Below, one piece after another: positions 63,174 through 64,000 of a DNA stretch of 64,000 nt (its first letter is position 1; each line of letters begins with the position of its first letter). Where the stretch lies: positions 4,030,001 to 4,094,000 of the forward strand of contig NZ_CP138918.1 in assembly GCF_047123305.1 (NCBI RefSeq), read 5' to 3'. A program made the position numbers and the translations under genes. The notes beneath the pieces were generated by a model, which did no database searches, had not been told where the DNA came from, and worked only from the letters and a program-made list of their open reading frames with translations. This stretch comes from Thalassobius sp047123305. Lineage in GTDB: Bacteria; Pseudomonadota; Alphaproteobacteria; Rhodobacterales; Rhodobacteraceae.

Positions 63174-63704
63174 CTATGCCTTGCCTGCCAGCTGGATTTC
63201 ATCGGCGGGAACGAATCCCACGCCTTTGCGCTGATCGCCCCATTTACGGGCCAATGCGATCAGGTGCAAGGCCGCAGCCGCCGCGCCACCACCTTTGTTC
63301 TGATCCGCTACATCAGCGCGCACCTCTGCCTGACGGCGGTTTTCCACGGTCAGAATACCATTGCCGATGCACAAGCCTTGCAGCCCCAGCATCTGGATGG
63401 CGCGGCTGCTGTCGTTGCATACCGTTTCATAATGCGTGGTCTCACCACGGATCACACAGCCCAGCGCCACGTAGCCGTCGAAATTGCTCATCCGCTCGGC
63501 GATGCCGATTGCGGTTGGAATTTCCAACGCGCCGGGCACTTCGATCACCTCATGGGAGCCGCCAACGGCCTCGATCTCGGCCACGGCACCGGCAACAAGA
63601 TTGTCAGCGATGTCCTTGTAATAAGGCGAAACCACAATGGCGAGTTTCACCGGCTTGCTGAATTCGGGGCGGGGCAGAATATAGTGCTGCTCATGTCCGG
63701 CCAT
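63174..63704 (-). CDS. ribH: 6,7-dimethyl-8-ribityllumazine synthase (RibH)
   Basis: 176-aa penultimate enzyme of riboflavin synthesis, condensing 5-amino-6-ribitylaminouracil with dihydroxybutanone phosphate. Conserved elements: KLAIVVSPYYKDIADNLVAGA, VPGALEIPTAI, GYVALGCVIRGETTHYETVC and FGILTVE-like IGNGILTVEN. The His in GETTHYE fits the catalytic site. The internal insertion (RQAEVRADVADQNKGGGAAA) and the C-terminal helix end are as in proteobacterial forms. Between ribB (14 bp upstream) and nusB. Confidence 0.96.
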   Translation of the reverse strand: MAGHEQHYILPRPEFSKPVKLAIVVSPYYKDIADNLVAGAVAEIEAVGGSHEVIEVPGALEIPTAIGIAERMSNFDGYVALGCVIRGETTHYETVCNDSSRAIQMLGLQGLCIGNGILTVENRRQAEVRADVADQNKGGGAAAAALHLIALARKWGDQRKGVGFVPADEIQLAGKA

Positions 63705-63718
63705 GGGGCGATCCTCCG

Positions 63719-64000
63719 TCAGGATTGGGACAAAATCGGGCGAGTGCCCACAATTTCAATGTCATAGGCATCAAGGCCTACATATTTGGTGCGCGGGCTG
63801 TCGGTCAGCAGGATCAGCTGGCTGAGCCCGATCTTGGACAGCATTTGAGCGCCAAGACCGATCTGTTTGATCGTCTTCACCCCTTCCTCTTCATGGGCAT
63901 AAAGCGCATGACGGGGCTGGCGGAACAGGCAGACCACACCCCGGCCTTCCTCGGCAATGATCTGCATCGCCCGAGGCAGTTCGTCCGCTGGTTTCGGACC
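63719..64000 (-). CDS. ribB: 3,4-dihydroxy-2-butanone 4-phosphate synthase, RibB/RibBA (3' part)
   Basis: The last about 93 residues; the 5' part lies beyond the right edge. They resemble the GTP cyclohydrolase II-like C-terminal domain that follows the synthase domain in alphaproteobacterial RibB/RibBA proteins (GRGVVCLFRQPRH, TIKQIGLGAQMLSKIGLSQL, LLTDSPRTKYVGLDAYDIEI). The LLTDSP in place of LLTNNP suggests a cyclohydrolase domain that may be degenerate. It is upstream of ribH in the riboflavin unit. Confidence 0.9.
   Translation of the reverse strand, partial: GPKPADELPRAMQIIAEEGRGVVCLFRQPRHALYAHEEEGVKTIKQIGLGAQMLSKIGLSQLILLTDSPRTKYVGLDAYDIEIVGTRPILSQS

Overview
The window is chromosomal DNA from an alphaproteobacterium, most likely a marine Rhodobacteraceae (Roseobacter group). 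The evidence is GC-rich coding, a ribB-ribH-nusB order, an mmcB homologue, a small DUF6324-type protein, a DUF2160-containing glycerol ABC operon, and a tRNA-His lacking an encoded extra 5' G and carrying A73 opposite a G1:U72 pair. It is packed with uptake systems. No insertion sequence, integrase, prophage or CRISPR array was seen.

Layout. 1-4255: peptide/nickel-type ABC operon (minus strand), divergent from an RpiR/SIS regulator (to 5317); the shared promoter holds three TTGGTATG half-sites. 5337-7801: HxlR regulator divergent from an NmrA-like protein and a beta-carbonic anhydrase. 8100-8537: GNAT acetyltransferase. 8898-16232: an unusual minus-strand cluster of a BTAD/TPR regulator, a PAP2/vanadium-haloperoxidase-like enzyme with a (HGGV)6 N-terminus, a papain-like protease, an unknown 165-aa protein and two secreted trypsin-like proteases. 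Both trypsin genes are frameshifted just after the signal peptide. 16624-20124: cobalamin riboswitch followed by a DUF1636 protein and a complete BtuFCD-like importer. 20360-21481: arginine:glycine amidinotransferase homologue. 21535-27310: LysR regulator divergent from a five-gene oxidative catabolic operon (DUF1185, alpha/beta hydrolase, flavin reductase, luciferase-like monooxygenase, aldehyde dehydrogenase). 27344-28395: decayed remains of a LysR gene and an amino-acid binding protein gene. 28690-30184: BlaI/BlaR1-like pair. 30537-36509: glycerol-type ABC operon (GlpVSTPQ plus DUF2160). 37048-45101: type I secretion locus with an Ig-repeat adhesin, followed by a convergent trypsin-like protease (45140-45865). 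46141-47524: Tat-exported multicopper oxidase broken by one frameshift. 47534-50632: response regulator, sensor kinase and binding protein in one operon, divergent from an orphan TctC-type binding protein (50824-51822). 52496-54085: IclR regulator fused to a beta-propeller-like domain. 54110-59374: ugpBAEC operon ending in an EEP-family phosphodiesterase, divergent from a LacI regulator (59723-60715). 60795-64000: tRNA-His, DUF6324, mmcB, a small membrane protein, nusB, ribH and the 3' end of ribB.

The strongest candidate for something undescribed is the 8.9-16.2 kb cluster: one regulator and five co-directional genes that include three proteases of two catalytic classes and a phosphatase/haloperoxidase-fold enzyme. 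Also notable are the IclR-propeller fusion, the DUF1185/luciferase-like monooxygenase pathway, the BlaI/BlaR1 pair with neither a sensor domain nor an adjacent target, and the binding-protein/kinase/regulator operon beside an orphan TctC. Identifications rest on motifs and remembered family features; no database search was run.
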